From contig NZNW01000133.1 of the NCBI GenBank assembly GCA_002695065.1, forward strand, positions 1-64,000: 64,000 nucleotides of DNA, given 5' to 3'. How positions within the stretch are numbered: position 1 is the stretch's first letter; each line of letters starts with the position of its first letter. A program made the position numbers and the translations under genes. Of this stretch, positions 7,204-16,543 are shown in pieces. The notes beneath the pieces are model-generated. The model searched no databases and was not told the origin of the DNA. It saw nothing but the letters and a program-made list of their open reading frames with translations. Source of the DNA: Salinicola sp. (GTDB lineage: Bacteria; Pseudomonadota; Gammaproteobacteria; Pseudomonadales; Halomonadaceae).

Positions 7204-7638
7204 TTAAATAATTCCCCACCGGCGAGAGTTTGCTTGCCCAGGAAGAGTGTCCCAAATCTGGCCTTTTGCTCGTGAGGCCTGCATTAGTTTTCCTACTTCA
7301 GGATCTGTGGGGGAGAGTGCTAAAGTGTCAATTATGATCGGGTTGCTTTGAAGTAATGTGACTTTAAGGACTGTGTCTTTGTATGTGTTAGGGCCACCCT
7401 GATTGGTGGTTAAGAGATTTATTCTGAATTGTTGGTTCCATTTATCACTTCCGCGCCAGTCCATTATTTTGCGTTGTGCGTTATTTTTGTATTTTATCGT
7501 TATGTATTCTCTGTATTGTTGGCCGGGAGTTAGGTTGAAAAAAAGGCGCCCAGCATCGTTAGGTATGTCTATTTGATTACCTGATCCACCACTTACTGCG
7601 TGGGCAGGAACCTCAATCCAAAGAACATTTCCCTGCAT
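7204..7638 (-). CDS. AT-rich hypothetical protein
   Basis: This 144-residue protein is predicted to be mostly beta strand (ITIKYKNNAQRK, FRINLLTT, VLKVTLLQ). It has no signal peptide and starts 7-8 bases after a GAGGAAG ribosome site. Base composition is clearly lower in GC than the flanking conjugation and methylase genes, as for the protease gene at 753. It is transcribed alone and against its neighbours. I recognise no family; it is best read as island cargo. Confidence 0.6.
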   Translation of the reverse strand: MQGNVLWIEVPAHAVSGGSGNQIDIPNDAGRLFFNLTPGQQYREYITIKYKNNAQRKIMDWRGSDKWNQQFRINLLTTNQGGPNTYKDTVLKVTLLQSNPIIIDTLALSPTDPEVGKLMQASRAKGQIWDTLPGQANSRRWGII

Positions 7639-7917
7639 TATAGCTTCCTCTTTTTGACTAGTTATTCAGTTAGACACCTATTATTTTTGTACCTTACTAT
7701 AAATTACAATTCAAGCCAGCCTTGTGTCGTGGCAAGAGGTTTCTAGTTTATGTCCTAAAATCAATAAGTTGCCTGTATAGATCTAGCGAAGGTTATTCCG
7801 TGTGGGCAATAGATCCCATAAGGGGCCGCAATGGTGGTGGTATTTGCCACCTGCTCGTTTGTGCATCAAAGTGCATCACTATGTTGCATATTTATTTCGG
7901 ATCGGCTATTATGTCGA

Positions 7918-8178
7918 ATGTCAAAACCACAGTGGTACCCTCCGATGGCAGGAAAAGTTAGAAAATTTGGTCCGCGCCTCACGGTGAGTCTCACCGGTCA
8001 AGATTACGACGACTTGTCGGCTCTCGCAGATAAGGATGATGTCTCTGTGTCATGGGTGGTGCGTCGCGCTATAGACGAGTATCTCGACCATCATCGTCAT
8101 GAAGTAGAGCCTGCTTTACCGCTGCGTCATCTGCAGAAAGCGGAGAGATCTGCCCTTCAGGCTGATGAAAAGCAATGA
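7918..8178 (+). CDS. Ribbon-helix-helix (CopG/Arc-type) DNA-binding protein
   Basis: This 86-residue protein, or 77 residues if ATG 7945 is used, has the RHH pattern: a strand PRLTVSLTGQDYD, a helix LSALADKDDVS, then VSWVVRRAIDEYL. Such proteins dimerise and bind operators. Its stop overlaps the ATG of the first methyltransferase (ATGA at 8175-8178), so it heads the four-gene operon and is probably its regulator or a DNA-specificity partner. Neither start has a convincing Shine-Dalgarno sequence. Confidence 0.7.
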   Translation: MSKPQWYPPMAGKVRKFGPRLTVSLTGQDYDDLSALADKDDVSVSWVVRRAIDEYLDHHRHEVEPALPLRHLQKAERSALQADEKQ

Positions 8179-10046
8179 TTGATGAGGGGGAGTCAGTGAA
8201 TCAGCTGGACGGCGCACAACTAATGATGAATCTTAGAGAGTCTGATGTTAGTGTGCTTTACGAGCGCGCTTTGCCTGCCAAGCGGACGGGGTCGCTGTAT
8301 GGCGCCTTTCCCTACCCGACAAAAATTTCTCCAGAGGCTATTGCCCTCTACATTGCTGCTCACACCAAGCCAGGCGATACCGTCTTCGATGGGTTTTCCG
8401 GCAGTGGCACGACTGGCCTTGCCGCACTGCTCTGTGAGTCTCCTTCTGATGAGCTACGCTCTGAGGCTGAGCGGCTTGGCCTGAAAGTTCAGTGGGGCGC
8501 ACGCAATGCTGTTCTCTATGAGATTGGAACACTCGGTGCATTCGTGGGCCGGACGTTAACGAATCCTCCCGATGTTAAAGCTTTCAGAGAAGCAGCTGAC
8601 CGGATCCTTCATGAAGCTAAAAGTGACTTGAGCTGGATGTATGAGGCAGTCGATCCGGATGGAAACATTGGCGCAATACGACACGCTATCTGGAGTGACA
8701 TATTCAGATGCCCGTCTTGCCTGCGGGAAGTATCGCTATGGGACTCCTGCGTCTCACTGGCTCCAGCACGTATTGCGTCTAAATTTAAATGTCCAGAATG
8801 CAGTCATGAAGCAAGTTTTGGTGAGGTTGAGCGTCTCACTGAGACCGTGGCAGATGATGTGACTGGAGCTGAAACCGTTCGCAGAGCACGAAAAATTGTA
8901 CGCGTATATGGAATCACTGGAAAGGTAAGATGGTCGCGCTCACCGACAAAAGATGATTTATCTTTGCTCGATAAGATTGCATGTGAGCCGGTGCCGGACT
9001 GTGTTCCGAATGTCGCTATACCTTGGGGAGACCTTTATCGACGTGGTTACCATCAGGGTATTACCCATTTGCACCACTTTTATACACGTCGAAATCTTAT
9101 TGTATTTGCAAAATTGTGGGAGCTCGCAGGAGCCTATGAAGGTAGATTGCGTGATGCTTTGCGTTTTTGGTTGCTAAGTTACAATGCCTCTCACGCGACG
9201 GTTATGACGCGTGTTGTGGCAAAATCTGATCAGAAAGATCTGGTAGTGACAAGCGCTCAGCCGGGTGTTCTCTATGTTAGCGGACTACCTGTCGAGAAGA
9301 GCTTGTTCGCTGGTCTGCAGCGTAAGCTAAAAACAATTGCGGACGCTTTTTCAGCTATACAAGGTCGTGCCGGTAAAGTAGAAGTTTGTCAGCATTCTAG
9401 CTGTGACGTTAACTTGGCTGATGGCAGTATTGATTATGTTTTCACTGATCCTCCTTTTGGCGGGAATATTCCATATGCTGAAATTAACTTTATTAATGAA
9501 GCTTGGCTTAGGAGCTTCACTGATCGGTCTGATGAAATTATTGTAAGTAGCAGTCAGAAGAAGACGGTTTTTGCGTACCAGAAGCTGTTAACTGAAGCTT
9601 TATCCGAGGTGCGGCGTATTCTCAAACCAGGAGGGAAGGCGACGCTAGTTTTTCATTCCGCGTCAGCTGAGATTTGGAATGCACTGCAGTCAGCCTATAC
9701 CGATGCGGGTTTAAACGTGGAATGTGCGGGCGTGCTCGATAAGACGCAAGGGAGCTTTAAGCAGGTTACTACCTCGGGTGCTGTGCGTGGCGATCCGGTA
9801 CTCCTTCTTGGGAAGGATCCTGAGAAAGAGAGGGTGTCACCTGGATGTGCTTGGGATATTGCAGAGCAACTCAGCCAGGAGTCGCTGTTGCTAGACCCGT
9901 CTGAACAAACGCCGCAAAGACTCTATTCTCGATTTGTGAATTATTTTCTTGCAAATCACCAGCAGGTGCCACTCAACGCGGACGTCTTTTATCGCTGGCA
10001 TTATGCTAAACTAGCATCTAAAGGAACTGGCTGTGAAAGGGACTGA
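8175..10046 (+). CDS. DNA methyltransferase with zinc-ribbon insertion
   Basis: The 623-residue protein has the SAM-binding motif FDGFSGSGTT at 71-80 and the catalytic motif DPPFGG at 425-430 followed by NIPYAE. These define an amino-methylating DNA methyltransferase (N6-adenine or N4-cytosine). Between them are two CxxC pairs (CPSC about 179, CPEC about 206), a zinc ribbon that may read DNA. The layout resembles DUF1156-type methylases found in large phage-defence operons. It is translationally coupled to the RHH gene upstream and overlaps the next methylase by 14 bp. No nuclease domain is evident in this protein. Confidence 0.85.
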   Translation: MIDEGESVNQLDGAQLMMNLRESDVSVLYERALPAKRTGSLYGAFPYPTKISPEAIALYIAAHTKPGDTVFDGFSGSGTTGLAALLCESPSDELRSEAERLGLKVQWGARNAVLYEIGTLGAFVGRTLTNPPDVKAFREAADRILHEAKSDLSWMYEAVDPDGNIGAIRHAIWSDIFRCPSCLREVSLWDSCVSLAPARIASKFKCPECSHEASFGEVERLTETVADDVTGAETVRRARKIVRVYGITGKVRWSRSPTKDDLSLLDKIACEPVPDCVPNVAIPWGDLYRRGYHQGITHLHHFYTRRNLIVFAKLWELAGAYEGRLRDALRFWLLSYNASHATVMTRVVAKSDQKDLVVTSAQPGVLYVSGLPVEKSLFAGLQRKLKTIADAFSAIQGRAGKVEVCQHSSCDVNLADGSIDYVFTDPPFGGNIPYAEINFINEAWLRSFTDRSDEIIVSSSQKKTVFAYQKLLTEALSEVRRILKPGGKATLVFHSASAEIWNALQSAYTDAGLNVECAGVLDKTQGSFKQVTTSGAVRGDPVLLLGKDPEKERVSPGCAWDIAEQLSQESLLLDPSEQTPQRLYSRFVNYFLANHQQVPLNADVFYRWHYAKLASKGTGCERD

Positions 10047-12132
10047 AGCACTTTCAGCGATTCGAGATGAGGCGCGAGCCTATGAACTGGCGCTGCCTCA
10101 CTCGCAACGTAAGGAGCTTGGTCAGTTTTTCACTGGTATGCAGCTAGGACGCCTCCTTGCACATCTTGCGCTCGAAGAGAAAACTAAATGCATTCTCGAC
10201 CCTATGGCAGGGAATGGAGACTTGCTTGATGCTGCGAGTGAAGCTGCTACAGAAAACGGAATAGCTCTGCAGTATATCGATGCGATCGAAATTGACGAGG
10301 CGACTGCAGCAATATGCGAAAACCGCCTTGAGAAAATTTGTTGCTTGAGCGTTGCCACTCCGCGTGTCTTATCTGGGGATGCCTTTAATCTCGTAACCCA
10401 TAAGGGAATACTTGAATCCGGTTATGACTTGGTCATAACAAATCCTCCATATGTACGCTATCAGGCATTGAACGGACGGGGGAAGCAGGTCCGCAGTGGG
10501 CTAGTAAACATAGTTGAGCAGCGCCTTTCTGATTCTGCAAAAGAGATATGGAAGGCACTCGCACTTGGATATTCTGGTCTTGCTGACTTGTCTATTCCAT
10601 CCTGGCTTCTTAGCGCGCTAATGGTTAAGCCGGGAGGGTGTCTTGCGGTAGTTGTGCCGGCTACATGGCGATCACGCGGGTATGCTGATGCTATCCGCTA
10701 CCTATTACTACGCTGTTTTCAGCTAGAGTTTATAATTGAGGATACTCAGCCAGGATGGTTTTCTGATGCGCTAGTTCGTACTCATCTCATCGTAGCGAGA
10801 AGACTGCCAGAAGACCACATCACTGAGCCCATGAGTGTACGGAAAGAGTGGCCAACAGCTCTTTGGGTCCAAGTTTCACCTGAAGCATCATCTCCCGAGT
10901 CTTTGGTAGGCAAAAATTTTTCCAGCGGTCAGGCAGAATCCGATTTTGCGGCATGGTGTCGTAAAATCGAGCGTCCGAACCTGCCCGGGATTAACGTTCG
11001 TAAGTTTTCACTTGAAAATGAATGGCACGAGTTGAACGCTCGAGCTTCCACGAGCTCGTGGATGAATAAACTCGAGCGGGCTGCATCAAAGCAGACAAAA
11101 CTCATACCGTCGAATTCAGCTGCTGCACTTGTGCCTGAAGCGCTTCGAGATATTATTCCGACTACACTTAACGTAAGCTCTCTGTGCACGCTCGATGCAA
11201 CAGGCATACGCGCCGGACAAGGCCTGCGAACAGGCTGCAACAGGTTTTTCTATGTACGGATCATTCAACAGATTGACGAAGAGCGTATGAGTGTTGTAAC
11301 TGACCCGGCGCTTGGCAATCGGACATTGCCCGTGCCGGCGACCGCTTTAAAACCAGTACTGCACCGTCAAGCCGATCTCGAAGCATGGCGCAACGGCTTA
11401 CTACCCAATACCCGCGTTCTTGACTTGCATCTTTTGCTTTTGCCGGAAGACGTCGAAGAGGCACGTATTGCAGCTAAACATGATTGGATGGAGCTGCCAG
11501 AGGTAATGCCGGAAGAGTTGGCCGAGCATGTGCGAAAAGCTGGCGAGATAACATTAGGAAATGCTGAAAATGCATTGCCAATTTCCGCAATGTCGGCGGT
11601 CAAAACTAATGTCAGGCCCGCGAGAGCTGATAGAATGCCGCGTTTCTGGTATATGCTCCCTGAGTTTAAGCCGCGCCATTTTGCCCAGGCGTTCGTGCCA
11701 CGTATTATTCATGGTGCGCCCCAAGTTTTTGCCAACACCGTGCCAGCCGTACTCATTGATGCTAATTTTTCCACGTTTTGGGCAGAGCGGGAAACTTGGA
11801 GTGCCGCGGGGCTAACGGCTTTTTTAAACAGCTCGTGGTGCCGTGCGGTGATGGAAGCGGCGGGAACACCGCTCGGCGGCGGCGCACTCAAGTTGGAAGC
11901 CGTTCACCTCCGGAAGATGCCCGTACCGCATCTTACATCCGAGGCATTGAAGAGCTTGAACAACATCGGGGAACGCTTACATGACCGCAAAGGCCAGCGG
12001 CAGATCGATCAGATCGTTCTTCGTGCATTGCTAGACAGTAACCCTTCCGAAACTGAAATCGACGTCTTCGCAGAGCGACTCAACGAGCGCCGTGCTGCAC
12101 TGGGCGCGGCTCGACAAAGAGGTGCAGCATGA
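10033..12132 (+). CDS. N6-adenine DNA methyltransferase (gamma-type, NPPY)
   Basis: This is a 699-residue class I methyltransferase. It has the pre-motif LGQFFTG (29-35), SAM motif I LDPMAGNGDLL (about 55-65) and catalytic NPPY (137-140) followed by VRYQ. This is the order typical of N6-adenine methylases of type I and IIG systems. The long C-terminal part (about 300-699) may hold target recognition. The GTG start lies inside the end of the preceding methylase gene, and the stop overlaps the next start by ATGA. Its sequence differs from the two neighbouring methylases, so the operon is not a simple duplication. Confidence 0.87.
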   Translation: MKGTEALSAIRDEARAYELALPHSQRKELGQFFTGMQLGRLLAHLALEEKTKCILDPMAGNGDLLDAASEAATENGIALQYIDAIEIDEATAAICENRLEKICCLSVATPRVLSGDAFNLVTHKGILESGYDLVITNPPYVRYQALNGRGKQVRSGLVNIVEQRLSDSAKEIWKALALGYSGLADLSIPSWLLSALMVKPGGCLAVVVPATWRSRGYADAIRYLLLRCFQLEFIIEDTQPGWFSDALVRTHLIVARRLPEDHITEPMSVRKEWPTALWVQVSPEASSPESLVGKNFSSGQAESDFAAWCRKIERPNLPGINVRKFSLENEWHELNARASTSSWMNKLERAASKQTKLIPSNSAAALVPEALRDIIPTTLNVSSLCTLDATGIRAGQGLRTGCNRFFYVRIIQQIDEERMSVVTDPALGNRTLPVPATALKPVLHRQADLEAWRNGLLPNTRVLDLHLLLLPEDVEEARIAAKHDWMELPEVMPEELAEHVRKAGEITLGNAENALPISAMSAVKTNVRPARADRMPRFWYMLPEFKPRHFAQAFVPRIIHGAPQVFANTVPAVLIDANFSTFWAERETWSAAGLTAFLNSSWCRAVMEAAGTPLGGGALKLEAVHLRKMPVPHLTSEALKSLNNIGERLHDRKGQRQIDQIVLRALLDSNPSETEIDVFAERLNERRAALGAARQRGAA

Positions 12133-15100
12133 GTGCTGACTTGTATCAGGCACGCGAAGCTATAAGACGCTGCTACGGGCTTCGGGAACGGGGTGTAGTG
12201 GAAGCTGTATTGCGAGGTGAGTTCCAATCTTGGTTGCGGCGTATCTTTTCGGAAGCGGAAGACCAACGTTGGCTAAATCATTATGGTGAAGGCGCAGAAG
12301 CTCACGCCAAAGTTGGTGTCGCAGCTGGCGTAGTTGCGAACCGCTTTATTGATAACCTTATCGGTTCCACAACGATCGAATATGAAGCGGACCTGCGTAT
12401 AAATGCGAAGTACGATGAGGGTTTTGAACAAGTCAGAGAACATACGGCGAGCCTGATCCGCCAAGGAATTCCCGTCTCTCAGGTGCGCGGCATTCTTTCA
12501 GATACGGTCGACTGGTACGCCTATGATGTTGCACTCGCTTCCTGCGTAGAGCCCGCTGGGTGCACCGTCGACGATATCCAACTTATAGAAGTGGAGAGGT
12601 TTGAGCCGACAGCTGACGACGAGCAGACTGCCGAGCGGCTAACGCTCTTTTTGCGCAAGCACCTTGCACGTGAGCGATCTCGGCCACTTGCAGCGGACAA
12701 TCTTGCGTTCGATCTAGGTCTCGAGAGCGCCGCCTATAGGCGAAATGTCGATGTGCTTATTGAACTGGTAGAGGCTGGCAGAAGCACTGATCCTGCTATC
12801 GCACTCGCTACTGATCTCTGGTCGCATTTTGTTGACCATTTGGAAGGTGATGTAGGAGGCTTCCGAAGTTCTCCCTACGTAGACGAAGTCTATCTGGTTC
12901 TACTGGCTCGTCTTTTAAGCGCAAATGCTCTCAAGGGAAAGGCAAGAATCAGTGACGACGATGAACTTCAGGGGATCCTGAGCGGCAATCTTTTTCGAGA
13001 CGCTTATCAACTCGACAACTTGGTAGAGAAAGATTACTTTGGCTGGATTACTGAGCCCGCGCACATCGGTGGGTTCCTCCAGGTTGCCCGAGAAATACAG
13101 CGCGACCTTTACGCATATGATTTTAGCTGGCGGGCGGAAGAAGATCTATTTGGCCGTCTCATGGCACAACTCGCACGACGGAGCCAGCGCAAGCTTCTCG
13201 GTCAGGAGTGGACTCCTGTATGGCTGGCCCGCCATCTTGCAGAGCGCTGTCTCGATGACCTCCCCGTCGGGGAAGCTCCCGAAATAGTCGACATGTGCTG
13301 CGGTTCTGGGGCGATGCTCGCCGAGGTGATCAAGGCGGTGAAGATACGCTACGGTTATGTGGACATTTGCCGCCTCGGTAAAGTGGTTACAGGTTTCGAT
13401 ATTGATCCGCTGGCTGTCGCGTTCGCAAAGACAACTTGGGTCATCACGCTGGCAGACGAAATCAAATCGGCGGCCGGTCCGGTTACGATCCCTGTTTACC
13501 ACGCAGATTCTCTATTCGCGGTCACACCGGTTTCGACTTCTCTGCCGATGCTCGGCGAGAGCGAAGCAATTGACATCACACTCGACGGCGAGACAATTCA
13601 GTTTCCTGCCGGCCTAGTACAACCGGAATATCGTGAGCTGTTCGACAGGCTTATTGACTGGGCTTACGATGAAGCACAGCAGATCGGCGGAGCGCCCCCG
13701 ACTGCAGGTGATGCTCGGGCTACACTCAGCACTGCGGCTGCAGCGTCTCACGTGACGCTCTCTGCTGAATTGAGGGAAGCTTCAGCCGTAGCATTATTGG
13801 CGCTTGCCTTGCGCATGAGAGAGCTTGCTGCTGCGGGGCGCAACGGCATTTGGGCCTTTATACTCCGCAATACATACAGGCCAGGACTTCTCGCTGGACA
13901 ATTCAATGGGCTGATTTCAAACCCGCCGTGGCTCGCGATGAGCGCGCTTGCTGATAACCCTTATCGTAAGATGCTCTCACGCCGTGCTGCCCTCTACGGT
14001 ATACAACCAACCGGACAGTCCTTCCTTCATCTTGAACTGGGTACGACACATCTGCTACATGCAGTCGATCGGTATCTTAAGCCAGAGGCTGCCGTTGCGT
14101 GCCTTGTTCCCGGTACTATCCTTAACGGCAACCACCACGAGCGGTTTCGTCAACGTGGTTATATCAGCTGCGACCGGCCGGTTGCGTTCACCGTTACAGA
14201 AATCTGGCAAGTTGCACCGGGTACTTTCAAATATCCTGGCGCAGCAGTAATCGGGAAAAAAGAAGGTAACGTTGCCGTTGCAGACAATTCGGTTGCTGCG
14301 GGGGCGGTCGCCTGCAAGGAGGATGTCCAGCCTGTCAGTTTTGCCATCCGCAATATCGGTGAAGCTCGTACCGCTTGGGTCCTTGAGAGCGGCGGCATGC
14401 CAGCAGCAGCAGGCGGCGAAGAAATATCCAGGCAGGGTGCCGACATTATGCCTCGCACCGCTGTCTGCATCGAAATCCTGAATGACACGGGCCAGGAATA
14501 TCGTGTCGATACTCCGCAGCCCGGCTCGGATTGGGGCTTTACCGTCAAGCAGGCGAAGGAACTCAAGGGAGAGCGTTTTCCTGGCTACGTTGCTTCACAA
14601 TTCATCCACCGCATCGCGCAATCGGAAAACCTACTGCCTTTCGTTTTCGGCCCCCACCGGGCGCCGGTTGCTATTCCAGCCTGTCGGGACACGGAGGGCG
14701 TGTGGCAGTTTTATGAGCCTGTCGACATTCGCCGCATGGGCTTTACGCGCACAGCGCGTCGTTTCTCGGAAATTGACAATAAGCTTGCGAAAATTGGCAA
14801 TAGTACGCTCGCATATCGCATCGATTTCCGGCGCAAACTTTCTATTCAGAACTTTGGCGACGAGGGCTTTGTTGTGTTATCGGGCGCGGGTGGCAAGCAT
14901 ATCTGCGCAGCTTGTTTGCCGATCGAAGAGGCGGCTGAGCTAGTCATCGATCAGACACTGTACTGGCAGGTCGTCACTGAAGAGGCCGAGGCCTGGTTTA
15001 GAACAGGTATTCTCAACAGCAGTGCTCTCACTGAAGCCATCTTGCCCTTCAATCCGGAAGGGGATTTCGGGCCGCGGCATATTCATACGCTGCCATACCG

Positions 15101-15365
15101 CTTAATACCACCATACGATTCGGCGAATGAAGACCACCGCGCATTAGCTATAGTGACGAGGAAAATTTCAGAGGAAGCCACAGCATTTACGGAGGAGAAC
15201 ACCTATATCGGTGATCCAAATCGCTCACTACCGGTTCGTCGCAGAAAGATGCGTGAGTATCTTGCCGAAAGTGACGCCTATCTGGAGCTCAACCGGCTGA
15301 GTGCCGGCATCCTTGGGACAGGACTTGCGACCAGTGAAGCAGAAGCGTCGGGGCGCTGTTTTTGA
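12129..15365 (+). CDS. Large N6-adenine DNA methyltransferase with N-terminal extension
   Basis: This 1078-residue protein has LGQEWTP at 357-363, SAM motif I IVDMCCGSGAML at about 386-397 and catalytic NPPW at 598-601. About 350 residues precede the methylase core. They contain YEADLRINAKYDEGFEQV (85-102), where E84, D88 and K94 could form a nuclease-like acidic/lysine triad; this is a guess from spacing. The C-terminal 450 residues probably recognise DNA. It closes the operon; a spacer with no gene follows, then the tRNA fragment at 15671. A type IIG-like enzyme with both cutting and methylating activity is one possibility. Confidence 0.82.
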   Translation: MSADLYQAREAIRRCYGLRERGVVEAVLRGEFQSWLRRIFSEAEDQRWLNHYGEGAEAHAKVGVAAGVVANRFIDNLIGSTTIEYEADLRINAKYDEGFEQVREHTASLIRQGIPVSQVRGILSDTVDWYAYDVALASCVEPAGCTVDDIQLIEVERFEPTADDEQTAERLTLFLRKHLARERSRPLAADNLAFDLGLESAAYRRNVDVLIELVEAGRSTDPAIALATDLWSHFVDHLEGDVGGFRSSPYVDEVYLVLLARLLSANALKGKARISDDDELQGILSGNLFRDAYQLDNLVEKDYFGWITEPAHIGGFLQVAREIQRDLYAYDFSWRAEEDLFGRLMAQLARRSQRKLLGQEWTPVWLARHLAERCLDDLPVGEAPEIVDMCCGSGAMLAEVIKAVKIRYGYVDICRLGKVVTGFDIDPLAVAFAKTTWVITLADEIKSAAGPVTIPVYHADSLFAVTPVSTSLPMLGESEAIDITLDGETIQFPAGLVQPEYRELFDRLIDWAYDEAQQIGGAPPTAGDARATLSTAAAASHVTLSAELREASAVALLALALRMRELAAAGRNGIWAFILRNTYRPGLLAGQFNGLISNPPWLAMSALADNPYRKMLSRRAALYGIQPTGQSFLHLELGTTHLLHAVDRYLKPEAAVACLVPGTILNGNHHERFRQRGYISCDRPVAFTVTEIWQVAPGTFKYPGAAVIGKKEGNVAVADNSVAAGAVACKEDVQPVSFAIRNIGEARTAWVLESGGMPAAAGGEEISRQGADIMPRTAVCIEILNDTGQEYRVDTPQPGSDWGFTVKQAKELKGERFPGYVASQFIHRIAQSENLLPFVFGPHRAPVAIPACRDTEGVWQFYEPVDIRRMGFTRTARRFSEIDNKLAKIGNSTLAYRIDFRRKLSIQNFGDEGFVVLSGAGGKHICAACLPIEEAAELVIDQTLYWQVVTEEAEAWFRTGILNSSALTEAILPFNPEGDFGPRHIHTLPYRLIPPYDSANEDHRALAIVTRKISEEATAFTEENTYIGDPNRSLPVRRRKMREYLAESDAYLELNRLSAGILGTGLATSEAEASGRCF

Positions 15366-15670
15366 TCTGGAGCGAGCGGGTGAAGGTCTGCTGCGGCTTG
15401 GTGACGGTAGTCATGTCACCGGCCGTAGTGGATAGATGAGGTCTGCCGACTCGACGATATGTGAGCTTACCCAATCGAAGTGGATACCTTGTTTAAATAG
15501 AACATACGTCAATAAACACTCTTGAAAACCCTACTCAGTACACCCCCGGTACACACACCAGCTTCCTGTGCTATCCTCAACCTTCGCTAAGCTACTGATT
15601 CCAATGAACTGTACCTTTCGCTTGATTACGGTTGGTTTTCCTTGGGTATCAGTATCTTATTGATTTACAA
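15366..15670. other. Spacer between the methylase operon and the tRNA fragment
   Basis: There is no open gene. The first 60 bases are of ordinary composition. The rest is A+T-richer and runs up to the tRNA remnant. I see no transposase or second recombinase. Confidence 0.5.
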
Positions 15671-15721
15671 GCGGACTCAATAATACCTTGGTCGTAGGTT
15701 CAAGTCCTACTGGGCCCACCA
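15671..15721 (+). other. tRNA 3' fragment, putative att site (island end)
   Basis: The sequence reads as the 3' portion of a CAU-anticodon-type tRNA: a degraded anticodon arm (GCGGACTCAATAATACC), TTGGTC, a perfect T arm (GTAGG TTCAAGT CCTAC), acceptor strand TGGGCCC and ACCA. No matching 5' half is upstream, so it is not a functional tRNA gene. Such 3' fragments are left when an element integrates into a tRNA gene. It therefore most likely marks one end of the island whose recombinase is at the window start. Confidence 0.7.
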
Positions 15722-15858
15722 TCTTCGAAGTCTTCTCATTCATAACGAGTCCTTTGACCAAGGACTGCCAGATTGATGTTAGCCGCTCGATATAATCCCG
15801 AACCTGTCGAACGCCTAGGTTATGACCTCAATAATGAGATGAAGGTGCATACCCACCA

Positions 15859-16467
15859 TCAATCCGCATCCAATTGCGCCTTTAGGCCTGCAACGGCGGT
15901 GCGTGCCACATCGAGTAACCGGGACTCATCCATCCCTTCCCGCGCACTGGCTGAAAGCCCCGACATCGTGCTGGCCACGAAGTCGGTCACCGCGGATGCG
16001 CGCTCCGGGTGGGTGCGGGCGACGAATTCGCGAATTCGGTCGCGGCGCTGATTGGCCACCCGGCGTGCATGGATGGCGCTGTCATCCCCGTCGGGGCCTC
16101 GCGCGGCCTCGAGTACAAGACACCCTCGCTGTTCCGGGTCTCGCGCATAGGTTCGTGCGGCGCTCTCCAGCAGTTCCGCCAGTGCATCCACGGGCGCCCG
16201 GTCGGGCAGCAGTATCTCGTCCAGGGCGAGGGCCGCTTGCGCGTAGCGCTCGATGACCTGTGCGAAAAACTCGGACTTGCTACCAAACGCCTTGTAGAAA
16301 CTGGGCGGTTTCACACCTAGTGCATCGGTCAGTGCCGCCAACCCCACGGCGTCGTAGCTGCCGGCATGGAACAGCCGCTGGCCCGTGTCCAGTGCGGTTT
16401 CCATGTCGAAGCCACGGGGACGGCCCCGAGCCCTCGGCGCCGATTCGGCATTTTCTTTAGTGTTCAC
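15859..16467 (-). CDS. bdcR: TetR-family repressor, BdcR-like
   Basis: The 202-residue protein has a TetR helix-turn-helix (VGLAALTDALGVKPPSFYKAFGSKSEFF) after a basic GRPRGF start, and a ligand-binding C-terminal half. The GTG at 16467 is chosen because it opens directly beside the operator; an in-frame ATG lies further in. It is divergent from a bdcA-like gene, the arrangement of bdcR/bdcA in Escherichia coli, where BdcR represses bdcA. Inverted arms CACTATAAAA and TTTTATAGTG lie between the two genes and are its likely binding site. The symbol rests on this context and on the strong match of the neighbour. Confidence 0.75.
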   Translation of the reverse strand: MNTKENAESAPRARGRPRGFDMETALDTGQRLFHAGSYDAVGLAALTDALGVKPPSFYKAFGSKSEFFAQVIERYAQAALALDEILLPDRAPVDALAELLESAARTYARDPEQRGCLVLEAARGPDGDDSAIHARRVANQRRDRIREFVARTHPERASAVTDFVASTMSGLSASAREGMDESRLLDVARTAVAGLKAQLDAD

Positions 16468-16509
16468 TATAAAAATCCTTGCGCATGCATTCCGCCTAAT
16501 TTTATAGTG
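16465..16509. promoter_or_regulatory. Putative TetR operator between bdcR- and bdcA-like genes
   Basis: Inverted repeats CACTATAAAA (16465-16474) and TTTTATAGTG (16500-16509) are separated by 25 bases and sit exactly between the divergent starts. They are suitable for repression of both genes. Confidence 0.6.
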
Positions 16510-16543
16510 ATTGCTATCCAATTTGCCACCCGAGGTGCTTCGC

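Noticed and set aside
14159-14943. Long open frames on both strands inside the large methylase gene
   Set aside because: They overlap the NPPW methylase frame, which has clear catalytic motifs; the alternatives have no domain and unusual residue composition.
15671-15721. Complete functional tRNA gene
   Set aside because: There is no 5' acceptor strand or D arm upstream and the anticodon arm is altered; only the 3' part is present.
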